NCBI RefSeq assembly: GCF_029504735.1
Contig: NZ_JAQFIP010000005.1
Location: 62,001-126,000, forward strand
Direction: 5' to 3'
Source of the DNA: Ereboglobus sp. PH5-10
Lineage (GTDB): Bacteria > Verrucomicrobiota > Verrucomicrobiia > Opitutales > Opitutaceae
DNA: 64,000 nucleotides
This document shows positions 35,809 through 43,227 of this stretch, in pieces; position 1 is the first letter of the stretch, and each line of letters opens with the position of its first letter. The position numbers and the translations under genes are program-made. The notes under the pieces are model-generated. The model was not told the DNA's origin and did not search any database. It saw only the letters and a program-made list of their open reading frames with translations.

Positions 35809-37980
35809 GCTTGCGCGCAGCGTGAGCGCAAACTCGCTGCCGCCGCCTTTGCGCGGGGCGTAAGCGAGGTCGCCGCCGAGGCCGCGAGCGAGTTGACGCG
35901 CAATGCTCAGGCCGAGGCCCGAGCCGCCTTGCGACGCGGTGAGCGTGTCGTCAACGCGGTGAAACTTGTCGAAGATTTTTTCGCGGTGCGACGACGGGAT
36001 TCCCGGGCCGCGGTCGGCGACGGTGATTGTAATGGGTTGAGTGGCACGGGCGTCCCGACCGTGTTCCGAAGACATGGCCGGGTCGGCCATGCCACCCAAT
36101 CCCACGGGCGGGTCGCCCGTGCCACTCGATCCGTTGCGCAACGCCACCAGCACCTCGCCGCCGTTTGCGGCGTATTTGCAGGCGTTGTCGAGCAGGTTGA
36201 TGACGATTTGCTCGACGGCATCCAGGTCGGTTTTCATTATGCAGGGTTCGGCGGAGATTTCCCTCTCCAACTTTATGCCCGCCTCGGCAAGTCGCGGCGC
36301 GTGCCGGTCGAGGAGGCGGTTTAGCTCGGCGTTCAAGTCGTGCTCCGCGAGGTCGAATTTTTTGCGCCCCTGCTCGAGGCGTGAGAAGTCGAGCACGTTG
36401 TTGACGAGTCGGGCGAGGCGCTGCGTTTCGCGCGAGATGGTTTGCAGCGACTCGGCGCGCCTGTCCTCGTCGCGGATGCGGCCCTGCTCGAGCAGCTCGG
36501 AATAGAGGCGGATCGTGGTGAGCGGCGTTTTGAATTCGTGCGACACGTTTGCGACGAACGATGTCTTTTGCGCCGACTCCGCCGCGCTGAGTCGCGCCTG
36601 CCGCATGAGAAGCGAGCCGCCGCCGATGATCGTGAGGATGAAAAAGCCGATCAACAACGCGCTCGCGAGCAAAAACGCGCTTGTGTTCAGGCTGCCCAAT
36701 TCGCCGGCCACCGTAAAACCCGCGACGCGCCAGCCGGGCAGCATGAGCGGTTGCGAGTAAGCTTGCTCCGCCGTGTTGTCGGCGTTCATCCCCACCTGCG
36801 CAATCCGCGCCCCGGTGTCCTTGAACAGCACATAGGCTTCGTCCGGCTCGATGACTTGGGGCAAAATTTCCCGCAGGCGCGACGCGATGGCCTCAAGGTT
36901 GACCTCGACAACCAGCACGGCGCCCTGCGTGGTGAACCTCCAGCCGAACAGGTGCAACACGCCCGCCTCGTCACGCCATGGAGCCCAGCCGGTGAGTTCG
37001 GGAGGCGGCGTGGTCGCGTCGAAAACCGCCGGGATTTGCATGTCTGTTTTTTTTGATTTGAGCATGGCGGCATCGCGCGAGGTCGTCGGAACCGGCGCAA
37101 CGGATTCCGCGGACTTGGCCTGCGGCCTGGCGGCGCTGCTGACGCTGTTGGTGCGAGTGGCGCGGGCGCGTTTGTCCGCCGCAACAGGCGGTGCGATTAT
37201 TTTTTCATCCGCCATTACTGACATGCTTTTTTCGACTTGGATTTCCTCAAGCGCCTCCACTTCGGAAATGGCGGACAGCGGCGGCGGTGCCGGATCAATC
37301 CGTTTTGCGACGTTCACGTTGTAATTTGCCATGCTTTGCATGGCGACGCGCGCGGTTTGATAACTGCTGGCATTGTTTTGCAGTTTTCCCTCGGAAATTG
37401 AAACGGGAGCAGCGCCCTTTGCAATGGAAGCGCCCGCGACATTGGTTTCTTTTTTTGTGACGGAAAACTGTTCCATTGAGATCGGCGAATCCATGTGGAA
37501 ATCCCCCGCTGCTGTCATCGCCGGTTGCGATTCCGCGGCGATGCGCGATTGCGTTGTTTGCCGCGGGCTTGGCTGCGCAACCGAGACGCGCCAGGGCGTG
37601 GTGGCGAGCCACGCGACGACGGAATCGTTTCGCGCGCCCCAGCGAAGGGCGCCGCCGCTGTTCGCGTAATACACATCGTGCACGAGCGGGTTTGTGCGGC
37701 GCCAGTTGTCGAGGTAGTTGCCGGCGTTCGACGAGGGCGCGTCGAGCAGGGTTGTCATGAGGCCGCTCTGCACATCGCCCAGGACCAGGTCGATGTTTTC
37801 CGCGATGAGGCGCGTGCGCGCCTGCACCGCCGACTGGCGCGCCGCCACGGCCGCGGAAGCCTGCTCCCGAATGTGAACCTGCTCGCGCCCGAGAAGCCAG
37901 AGCGCCGCCGCGCCCACGACCAGCGTGGAAATGATGAGAAGCAGCCAGTAGATAAAAATGCGTCGTGTGGAGGCGGTCAT
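35806..37980 (-). CDS. Membrane sensor histidine kinase with large periplasmic domain and in-frame repeat insertion
   Basis: 724 aa from ATG 37978-37980 (MTASTRRIFIYWLLLI); the 80 codons upstream come from a repeat and are not counted. TM1 is about 8-30 and TM2 about 430-455. The roughly 400-residue periplasmic region has a low-complexity Ala/Ser/Met/Lys-rich stretch from about 150 to 330. HisKA: phospho-acceptor H481 in NVSHEFKTPLTT. HATPase: N box DNACKYAANGG, G1 DRGPGIP, G2 GGSGLGLSIARQLA. Residues about 619-647 are the translation of an 85-bp palindromic repeat lying between two core strands. All catalytic boxes remain, so activity is plausible. Its regulator partner is inferred to be the gene at 33774. 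Confidence 0.9.
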   Translation of the reverse strand: MTASTRRIFIYWLLLIISTLVVGAAALWLLGREQVHIREQASAAVAARQSAVQARTRLIAENIDLVLGDVQSGLMTTLLDAPSSNAGNYLDNWRRTNPLVHDVYYANSGGALRWGARNDSVVAWLATTPWRVSVAQPSPRQTTQSRIAAESQPAMTAAGDFHMDSPISMEQFSVTKKETNVAGASIAKGAAPVSISEGKLQNNASSYQTARVAMQSMANYNVNVAKRIDPAPPPLSAISEVEALEEIQVEKSMSVMADEKIIAPPVAADKRARATRTNSVSSAARPQAKSAESVAPVPTTSRDAAMLKSKKTDMQIPAVFDATTPPPELTGWAPWRDEAGVLHLFGWRFTTQGAVLVVEVNLEAIASRLREILPQVIEPDEAYVLFKDTGARIAQVGMNADNTAEQAYSQPLMLPGWRVAGFTVAGELGSLNTSAFLLASALLIGFFILTIIGGGSLLMRQARLSAAESAQKTSFVANVSHEFKTPLTTIRLYSELLEQGRIRDEDRRAESLQTISRETQRLARLVNNVLDFSRLEQGRKKFDLAEHDLNAELNRLLDRHAPRLAEAGIKLEREISAEPCIMKTDLDAVEQIVINLLDNACKYAANGGEVLVALRNGSSGTGDPPVGLGGMADPAMSSEHGRDARATQPITITVADRGPGIPSSHREKIFDKFHRVDDTLTASQGGSGLGLSIARQLARGLGGDLAYAPRKGGGSEFALTLRAS
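36041..36125. repeat. 85-bp REP-like palindrome inside the kinase gene
   Basis: The outer arms GTGGCACGGGCG.. (from 36041) and their inverted counterpart (ending ..GCCAC at 36125) match over about 23 bp with two differences. A central palindrome ATGGCCG-GGT-CGGCCAT lies around 36074-36090. In the kinase frame it encodes the GTGDPPVGLGG and HGRDARAT strings, which I recognise as recurrent translated intergenic repeats in Verrucomicrobia. It is in frame and lacks stops. Confidence 0.8.
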
Positions 37981-38155
37981 GGGGACGGGCGCGATTGCGT
38001 CTGGTCGTTCATGCTGGTGAAAGGCGATGCATTGAAAAGGATGAATATCATTCGTTGGCGGCGGCGCGGCGCGGATTGCGGGCGACGTTTGCGACACCCT
38101 TGCGCGCAAGATTTTCGTATTGGCATGATGCTGGAACACCGCCGACGCCTTTTGA

Positions 38156-38218
38156 GGTAGGGCGAACCGTCCCGGTGAGCCGGAAATGTTGCGGCTCACC
38201 CTGAGGGTTCGCCCTACC
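38156..38218. repeat. 63-bp inverted repeat between VWA and kinase genes
   Basis: 27-nt arms (38156-38182 and 38192-38218) match at 21 positions, with a 6-nt internal mismatch, around a 9-nt loop; the outer part is GGTAGGGCGAACC/GGTTCGCCCTACC. It lies 8 bp beyond the VWA stop codon, inside a 246-bp gap otherwise without recognisable features. It could form an mRNA hairpin limiting read-through from the VWA gene into the kinase gene. Confidence 0.8.
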
Positions 38219-38226
38219 AAAACACA

Positions 38227-39657
38227 TCACTTCGAATCTTTCGGCTTCGGCGCGTTTGTGCCTGTGCTGGAAGCGCCGTCGATCGCGTTGCCTTGTTGCA
38301 TGGTCACGAAATTATAGGAGGCGCGGTATTTTTTGCGGTCGGCGTTGGCAATTCCCTCCGACTGAATCCGAACCGCCTCGGCGGAGTTCGACTTGGCAAG
38401 ATCCAAGACCTCCTTGTTGCCGTAGGTGACGGCAAACTGTTCCATCATCAACGACTCCTCGCTCAAGAGTTTCGCTGCCTCGTCCTTTTTCCCCGCGTCG
38501 GCAAAGACGACCGCTTGCGCCTTGGCCTCGGCAAAACGATTGTCGGCATATTCCGTCTGCACTTTTAGGTTGGCCGACTTCACAACCACGGCCTCGTCGT
38601 CGCTGAAACGCGCGCGGGTGGCCGCCGTGAGCGTGGCGGGTTTGTTGGAGACGGCGTCCTCGAAGGCGATGCGCGCGCGGGCGATTTCGCGCTCGACTCC
38701 GGCGCGGGCGCGGGGCGTTTCGATTTCGACAAGCGCGTATTTCTCCTGCCCGCCGTAAATCTGGTTGAGCGTGAGCTCGGCGTTTTGTCCGCGAATGCTG
38801 CCCTCGCGCCCGACAAAGCGAATCGGGCGCACGCCCTCGGGGAACTCGATTGTGACGACGGCTTTGCGCGCCACGATGCTGAGCACATCGCCGAGCTCGG
38901 CGTCGAAGATTTTTGCCAGGTCACGCGCGTTCTCGGCAAAGTAGGTGTTGCCGTCGCTCTTGAGCGCGAGGCGCGCCATGAGGTCCTCGTCGTAACCGAG
39001 ACCGAGCCCGATCGTGGTCACGGAAATGCCCTCCTTCATGAGCGCGGCGCCGAGGCGTCCGAGCTCCTCGGGCGTGCGCGGACCGGAGTTAGCCTGACCA
39101 TCGGAGAGCAGGATGATGCGATGCACGTAGCGCGAGTCCTCGATGTTGCGGCGGATTTCCGACGCGCCCTGGCTCACGCCGGCGAATAGCGCGGTGGTGC
39201 CGCGAACATTTATCTGGCGGATGCGACGCTCAAGTTCGGAGCGATTGGAGCCGACGCGCACGGCGGGGATGAGCGTCTCGACCCTGCTGTCGAAAGTGAC
39301 GAGTGAAAAGATGTCGCCGTTGTCGAGATGGTTGAGCGCCTCGATCGCGGCAGCCTTGGCCTGCTGGATTTTTTCGCCGCCCATGGAGCCGGAGCGGTCG
39401 AGCACGATGGAGAGGTTGACCGGCGGGCGCTCGCCGGTGCGCGGCAGGCGGCAGCCGTCGATTGCGATTTTGACGATGGCGCGGTCGGCGGTGTCGGCGG
39501 GAAGAACGGAGCGGTCGAGTTCGACGCGAAGTTTTATCGGCTCAGAGGATGGCGCCGAAAGGGCCGACGGACTGAAGGGCTGAAAAGCTGAAACGAACAG
39601 CGCGAGAGCGACGGCTGTGATGGCGAATGGCGATTTGTGTGTGGCGGGTGTTTTCAT
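38227..39657 (-). CDS. Exported von Willebrand factor A domain protein
   Basis: 476 aa from ATG 39655-39657. N-terminal signal or anchor (FAITAVALALFVSAFQ, residues 11-26). The VWA domain has a complete MIDAS: D87-x-S89-x-S91 in VLDRSGSMGG, T in NVRGTTALFAG, and D in ILLSDGQANSG. The C-terminal 200 residues are mixed alpha/beta with no family I can name. VWA proteins of this type bind protein partners in the periplasm in a metal-dependent way. It lies upstream of the histidine kinase and downstream of creC on the same strand, so a role in signal input is possible but unproven. Confidence 0.88.
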   Translation of the reverse strand: MKTPATHKSPFAITAVALALFVSAFQPFSPSALSAPSSEPIKLRVELDRSVLPADTADRAIVKIAIDGCRLPRTGERPPVNLSIVLDRSGSMGGEKIQQAKAAAIEALNHLDNGDIFSLVTFDSRVETLIPAVRVGSNRSELERRIRQINVRGTTALFAGVSQGASEIRRNIEDSRYVHRIILLSDGQANSGPRTPEELGRLGAALMKEGISVTTIGLGLGYDEDLMARLALKSDGNTYFAENARDLAKIFDAELGDVLSIVARKAVVTIEFPEGVRPIRFVGREGSIRGQNAELTLNQIYGGQEKYALVEIETPRARAGVEREIARARIAFEDAVSNKPATLTAATRARFSDDEAVVVKSANLKVQTEYADNRFAEAKAQAVVFADAGKKDEAAKLLSEESLMMEQFAVTYGNKEVLDLAKSNSAEAVRIQSEGIANADRKKYRASYNFVTMQQGNAIDGASSTGTNAPKPKDSK

Positions 39658-39778
39658 GACGCCGCGAGCAAACCACAAATCGCGCCCGCGTGTGTCAGCG
39701 GAGCGTCAGGAAATTGTCAGGGATTTGTCATGAAACCCAAAACGCGCATCAAAAAATGACACGAGGGGCATGTGCGAA

Positions 39779-40180
39779 TCACGCCGCGGGAGCGGGGGCG
39801 GGATCGGGTTTCACCGTCTTGGGTTTGGCGGGCGATCGGTAGAGCCAGAGGCCGGCGATGAGAAGCAGGACGATGGACGCCCACGCGAGCACGTTGTTGA
39901 CCGCGCCGACAAACGGGGCGCTCGTTGTCACCTGCCCGGTTCCGAGCGGCACCACGGTGCCGTCTTTCACGACGAGCTGCGTGCCCTCGGCGGCGCTCAA
40001 ATTGTGCACGGTGATGACTTTCCCGAGCGTCTCGGTCCTCGTGGTGGTGGTGCCGTCGGGTGCCACGATCACGGTTGTGCGGGTGGTGGCTGGTTGCAGC
40101 GAAAACGCCATGGCGGCGATTTTCCAGACCAGCGAAACCGAGGCCACGGCGAGGCAGAGAATGGCGATGAACTTTTTCAT
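39779..40180 (-). CDS. Small two-helix membrane protein of unknown function
   Basis: 133 aa from ATG 40178-40180 (MKKFIAILCLAVASVSLVWK). TM1 is about 3-22 and TM2 about 93-113 (VLAWASIVLLLIAGLWLYRS). Between them is a threonine- and valine-rich, probably periplasmic region, with a Pro/Lys/Ala tail at the C-terminus. I do not recognise the family; it is not CreD, which is much larger. It is placed between creC (136 bp upstream) and the VWA gene (121 bp downstream), all on the minus strand. Confidence 0.7.
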   Translation of the reverse strand: MKKFIAILCLAVASVSLVWKIAAMAFSLQPATTRTTVIVAPDGTTTTRTETLGKVITVHNLSAAEGTQLVVKDGTVVPLGTGQVTTSAPFVGAVNNVLAWASIVLLLIAGLWLYRSPAKPKTVKPDPAPAPAA

Positions 40181-40316
40181 AAATGTTTTCAGATTGATTT
40201 TGGACGAGGGCGACTCGTCGCGCACCCGATCAAACCGGTGTCAGGCGCTCCGGGCTCCAACATGCGCATAAAAAGACGGACTGCACGAAAAATATCGGAG
40301 GAGACGCGCACGCATC

Positions 40317-41786
40317 CTACAACAACCGCCCTTGTGAAAACCTCAATTCCGCGCGAGTGCCGCGCCCGCCATCCTTGCGATTTGCGATTGTCGCGCCGCC
40401 GCCGTGCAAGTGCGCGATTTCACGCACCAGACTGAGGCCCAGCCCCGTGCTCTTCACACCCGAGCGCGGACGCGCAAGCGAATAGAATTTTTCGAACAAT
40501 CGCCCCTCCGCGTAATCAGGAATGCCGCTGCCGTTGTCCTCAACGATTGCGACTATCTCGCGCGTTTGGGCATCCGTTTCCACGCGCAACACCACACGGC
40601 CGCCCGCCGGCGTGAACTCGATCGCATTTTGCAACAGGTTGCCAATCGCCTGCGCGAGCAGGGCACGATCGCCTTTCATCGGCGCGGGCGCGGGCGCGTC
40701 AAGCAAAAGCTCCACCCCGCCGGCCTGCGCCGCGGGTTGAAACACGGCGAATGTCTCGCGCGCAACCGATGCCAGGTCGAGCGCGACCATTTTGGCGTGA
40801 GCCTTGCGCGCCTCGAGCGACGCGAGTTGCAGGAGTTGGTCCACGATGCGCTGGATGCGTCCGGCCTCGGTGTTGATGTTGCCGATGAAACGCGCGCGCT
40901 CCGCCTCGGGCGGATTTTCGCCCAGGATTTCCGCCGCGCCGCGGATGGCGGAAAGCGGCGATTTGATTTCGTGCGTGAGCGTTTGCACGTAGCGCTCGAC
41001 GTAGGCTTTGCCTTCGATCGCGGCGCGCATTTCCTCGAACGCCTTCCGGAGTTCGCGCACTTCGCGGCCCTCAAAACTGGCGAGTTTCGGCACTTTTGCG
41101 GAGCGGCCATCGCGCACGGCTCGCGCATATTGGGTGAGGCGCGTGATCGGCGCCGTCACCCACATCGAAAACGCGATGCCGAGCAGCAAAATCATGCCGC
41201 CGCCCGCCAGCCCGGCAAGAACCACGCGTTTGCGGGCGGCGCTCACCAGTTCATTAATGCTGTCGGCGGGCTTGCCGAGCGACACAACGCCGATGAGCCG
41301 CGAGCCGTCCCGAGACCGGATGGGCGCGGCCATGTAGAGCATGAGCGAATGCGGATCGCCCTTCACCTCGTGCGTGGCGCGCGCGCCGTATTCGCCGCGC
41401 AGGGTCAGAATCACGTCGCGCCATTCGTTGCGGTAGCTTTTCCCCTCGTCGCGCCCCTCGCGCGAATCGTAGAGCACGATGCCGTCGGCGTCGGTCACGT
41501 AAACGCGGGCGTTCACTTGCGTCTTGTTGAGCGAATAAATCAGCGCGTTGAACCGGCGCCGAAACGCGCCGTCGAACATCGTTTTTATTTTCGCGGGATC
41601 AAGCGTGTCGTCCCTCGTTTCGCTTTCAATGACGGACGCGAGTATGTTGACGCTGTCCACAAGCGCCTCCTCCATCGACTCAAGATAACGCGGCGCAAGC
41701 TCCGAAAGGTTGCGGTTGATCAGATAATAAAACCCGCCTCCCACAACGAGCAGATACGCAAGGAGAATGTAGGTGCGGATCGTCAT
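40317..41786 (-). CDS. creC: CreC-like sensor histidine kinase
   Basis: 489 aa. TM1 about 6-22 followed by a periplasmic sensor (NLSELAPRYLESMEEALVDSVNILASVIES is the CreC-type opening). TM2 is about 188-208, then a HAMP-like linker (TAPITRLTQYARAVRDGR). HisKA has H272 in TLTHEIKSPLSAIRGAAEIL, and the HATPase has NLLQNAIEFTPAGG, EDNGSGIP and GLGLSLVREIAHLHGG. In E. coli CreC responds to carbon state and controls the Cre regulon through CreB. It starts 7 bp after creB. creA and creD are not present here. Confidence 0.9.
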   Translation of the reverse strand: MTIRTYILLAYLLVVGGGFYYLINRNLSELAPRYLESMEEALVDSVNILASVIESETRDDTLDPAKIKTMFDGAFRRRFNALIYSLNKTQVNARVYVTDADGIVLYDSREGRDEGKSYRNEWRDVILTLRGEYGARATHEVKGDPHSLMLYMAAPIRSRDGSRLIGVVSLGKPADSINELVSAARKRVVLAGLAGGGMILLLGIAFSMWVTAPITRLTQYARAVRDGRSAKVPKLASFEGREVRELRKAFEEMRAAIEGKAYVERYVQTLTHEIKSPLSAIRGAAEILGENPPEAERARFIGNINTEAGRIQRIVDQLLQLASLEARKAHAKMVALDLASVARETFAVFQPAAQAGGVELLLDAPAPAPMKGDRALLAQAIGNLLQNAIEFTPAGGRVVLRVETDAQTREIVAIVEDNGSGIPDYAEGRLFEKFYSLARPRSGVKSTGLGLSLVREIAHLHGGGATIANRKDGGRGTRAELRFSQGRLL

Positions 41787-41793
41787 GACGCCG

Positions 41794-42525
41794 TCATACC
41801 CTCAACGAATACCCCATGCCGCGATGCGTCTGGATCGGATCGATTTCAGGCGCGGCCGCGCGCAATTTTGCGCGCAGGGTTTTGATGTGCGCATCAACCG
41901 TGCGGTCGAGACTCGCGCCGGGGTCTTCCCACGCGCGTGTCATGAGTTCGTCGCGCGAAAACACGCGCCCCGGACGCGCGAGCAGTGTTTTGAGCAAACG
42001 ATATTCGTAGCGAGTCAGGTCGAGTCGCGCGCCGTTGTAACGGATTTCGCAACGCTCGCTGTCGTGCGCAAAACCGGTTTCACGCCGTTCGGCCTGCTGG
42101 AACGGCGCCGCGCTTGATGACGGCGTCGATGAAACCGGCGCGGGCGCCGCCATGTTTGCGCGCCGCAAAATGGCCTTCACGCGCGCGCTCACTTCGCGCG
42201 GACTGAACGGCTTGGTGACATAATCGTCGCCGCCGATTTCGAGCCCCACGATGCGATCAACCTCCGAGCTGCGCGCCGTCAAAAACAGCACCGGCATTCG
42301 CGGCGAACGCAGCCGGATGATTTTGCAAAGTTCAAACCCGTTCGCATCCGGCAGCCCCACGTCGAGAATCACGAGGGCAAACATTCGGGAGCCGAGCTCC
42401 TCAAGCGCCTCGCTTCCCGTTGCGCGCCACACCGGCTCGAAGCCCTCCGTGCGCAACGCATACACAAGCGTGTCGGCGATGGCCGGCTCGTCCTCGACAA
42501 TCAAAATATTGGCGGGAGGCTGCAT
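41794..42525 (-). CDS. creB: CreB-like response regulator
   Basis: 243 aa. Receiver domain with D55 in FALVILDVGLPDANGFELCK, pocket VEDEP, and FLTARSSEVDRI. An Ala/Pro/Ser-rich linker (about 124-145) separates it from an OmpR-type winged helix (RYEYRLLKTLLARPGRVFSRDEL, DRTVDAHIKTLRAKLR, GMGYSLRV). It pairs with creC directly downstream. This makes a second, independent two-component pair within 9 kb of the serpin-containing one. Confidence 0.92.
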   Translation of the reverse strand: MQPPANILIVEDEPAIADTLVYALRTEGFEPVWRATGSEALEELGSRMFALVILDVGLPDANGFELCKIIRLRSPRMPVLFLTARSSEVDRIVGLEIGGDDYVTKPFSPREVSARVKAILRRANMAAPAPVSSTPSSSAAPFQQAERRETGFAHDSERCEIRYNGARLDLTRYEYRLLKTLLARPGRVFSRDELMTRAWEDPGASLDRTVDAHIKTLRAKLRAAAPEIDPIQTHRGMGYSLRV

Positions 42526-42548
42526 GTTTCTTGCAATGGGGCTGTCGC

Positions 42549-42579
42549 AAAAAACGCGGGAATCATCGGCCCCCGCGTT
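42549..42579 (-). terminator. Rho-independent terminator after purN
   Basis: On the minus strand AACGCGGG (42579-42572) pairs with CCCGCGTT (42560-42553), followed by a T-run (42552-42549). It separates purN from creB. Confidence 0.85.
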
Positions 42580-42596
42580 TCTCGCGCCTCGCGCGG

Positions 42597-43178
42597 TTAT
42601 ATTTTTGCCTCCTCGCTCAAGCGCGCCACAACCGCGGGCAGCAGCGCGTGCTCCGCGGCGTGCACCCTGGCCTCCAGCGACTCAAGCGTATCCGTTTTTT
42701 CAATACGCACAGCCGCCTGGTCAATGATCGGGCCGCCATCGACCTCCGCGGTCACGTAATGAACCGTGCAGCCGGTGATCCTCACCCCGCGCCGCCATGC
42801 CTGCCCGATGCCGTCGAGCCCGGGAAAACTCGGCAGCAGGCTCGGATGCAGGTTGATAATCCTGTTCGCGAACGCGTCGATAAACCGCGGCTTCAAAATG
42901 CGCATGAACCCCGCGAGCACGATCAAGTCGGGCTCGCATGCGTTGATGGCCTCAATGTAACGGGCCTCGCCCTCATCGTCGAATTTCGTCTTGAACGGAC
43001 CGGGGTCTAAAAATGAGGCGGGCACTCCGTATTTGGCTCCATGCGCGAGAATGCCCGCGTCCGGCTTGTCCGAAAAAATCCGCACGACTTCGGCGCGGCC
43101 GAGCTGCTTTTGTTGCAGGGCGTTGAGAATGGCCTCGGCATTGCTGCCCCGGCCCGAACCTAAAATGACGACTCGCAT
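42597..43178 (-). CDS. purN: Phosphoribosylglycinamide formyltransferase
   Basis: 193 aa from ATG 43176-43178 ([18 protein letters not shown]); the much longer open frame upstream shadows the helicase. Folate-dependent formyl transfer in purine synthesis. The phosphate-binding loop [18 protein letters not shown], and the catalytic [13 protein letters not shown] (Asn/His) with [15 protein letters not shown] are all present. It begins 49 bp after the helicase stop on the same strand and ends at a clear terminator. Confidence 0.95.
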   Translation of the reverse strand: MRVVILGSGRGSNAEAILNALQQKQLGRAEVVRIFSDKPDAGILAHGAKYGVPASFLDPGPFKTKFDDEGEARYIEAINACEPDLIVLAGFMRILKPRFIDAFANRIINLHPSLLPSFPGLDGIGQAWRRGVRITGCTVHYVTAEVDGGPIIDQAAVRIEKTDTLESLEARVHAAEHALLPAVVARLSEEAKI

Positions 43179-43227
43179 GTTGCCGCGCAGTGAAACAGAT
43201 GCCGCGCGGGCGACAAAGCGTTTTTTA

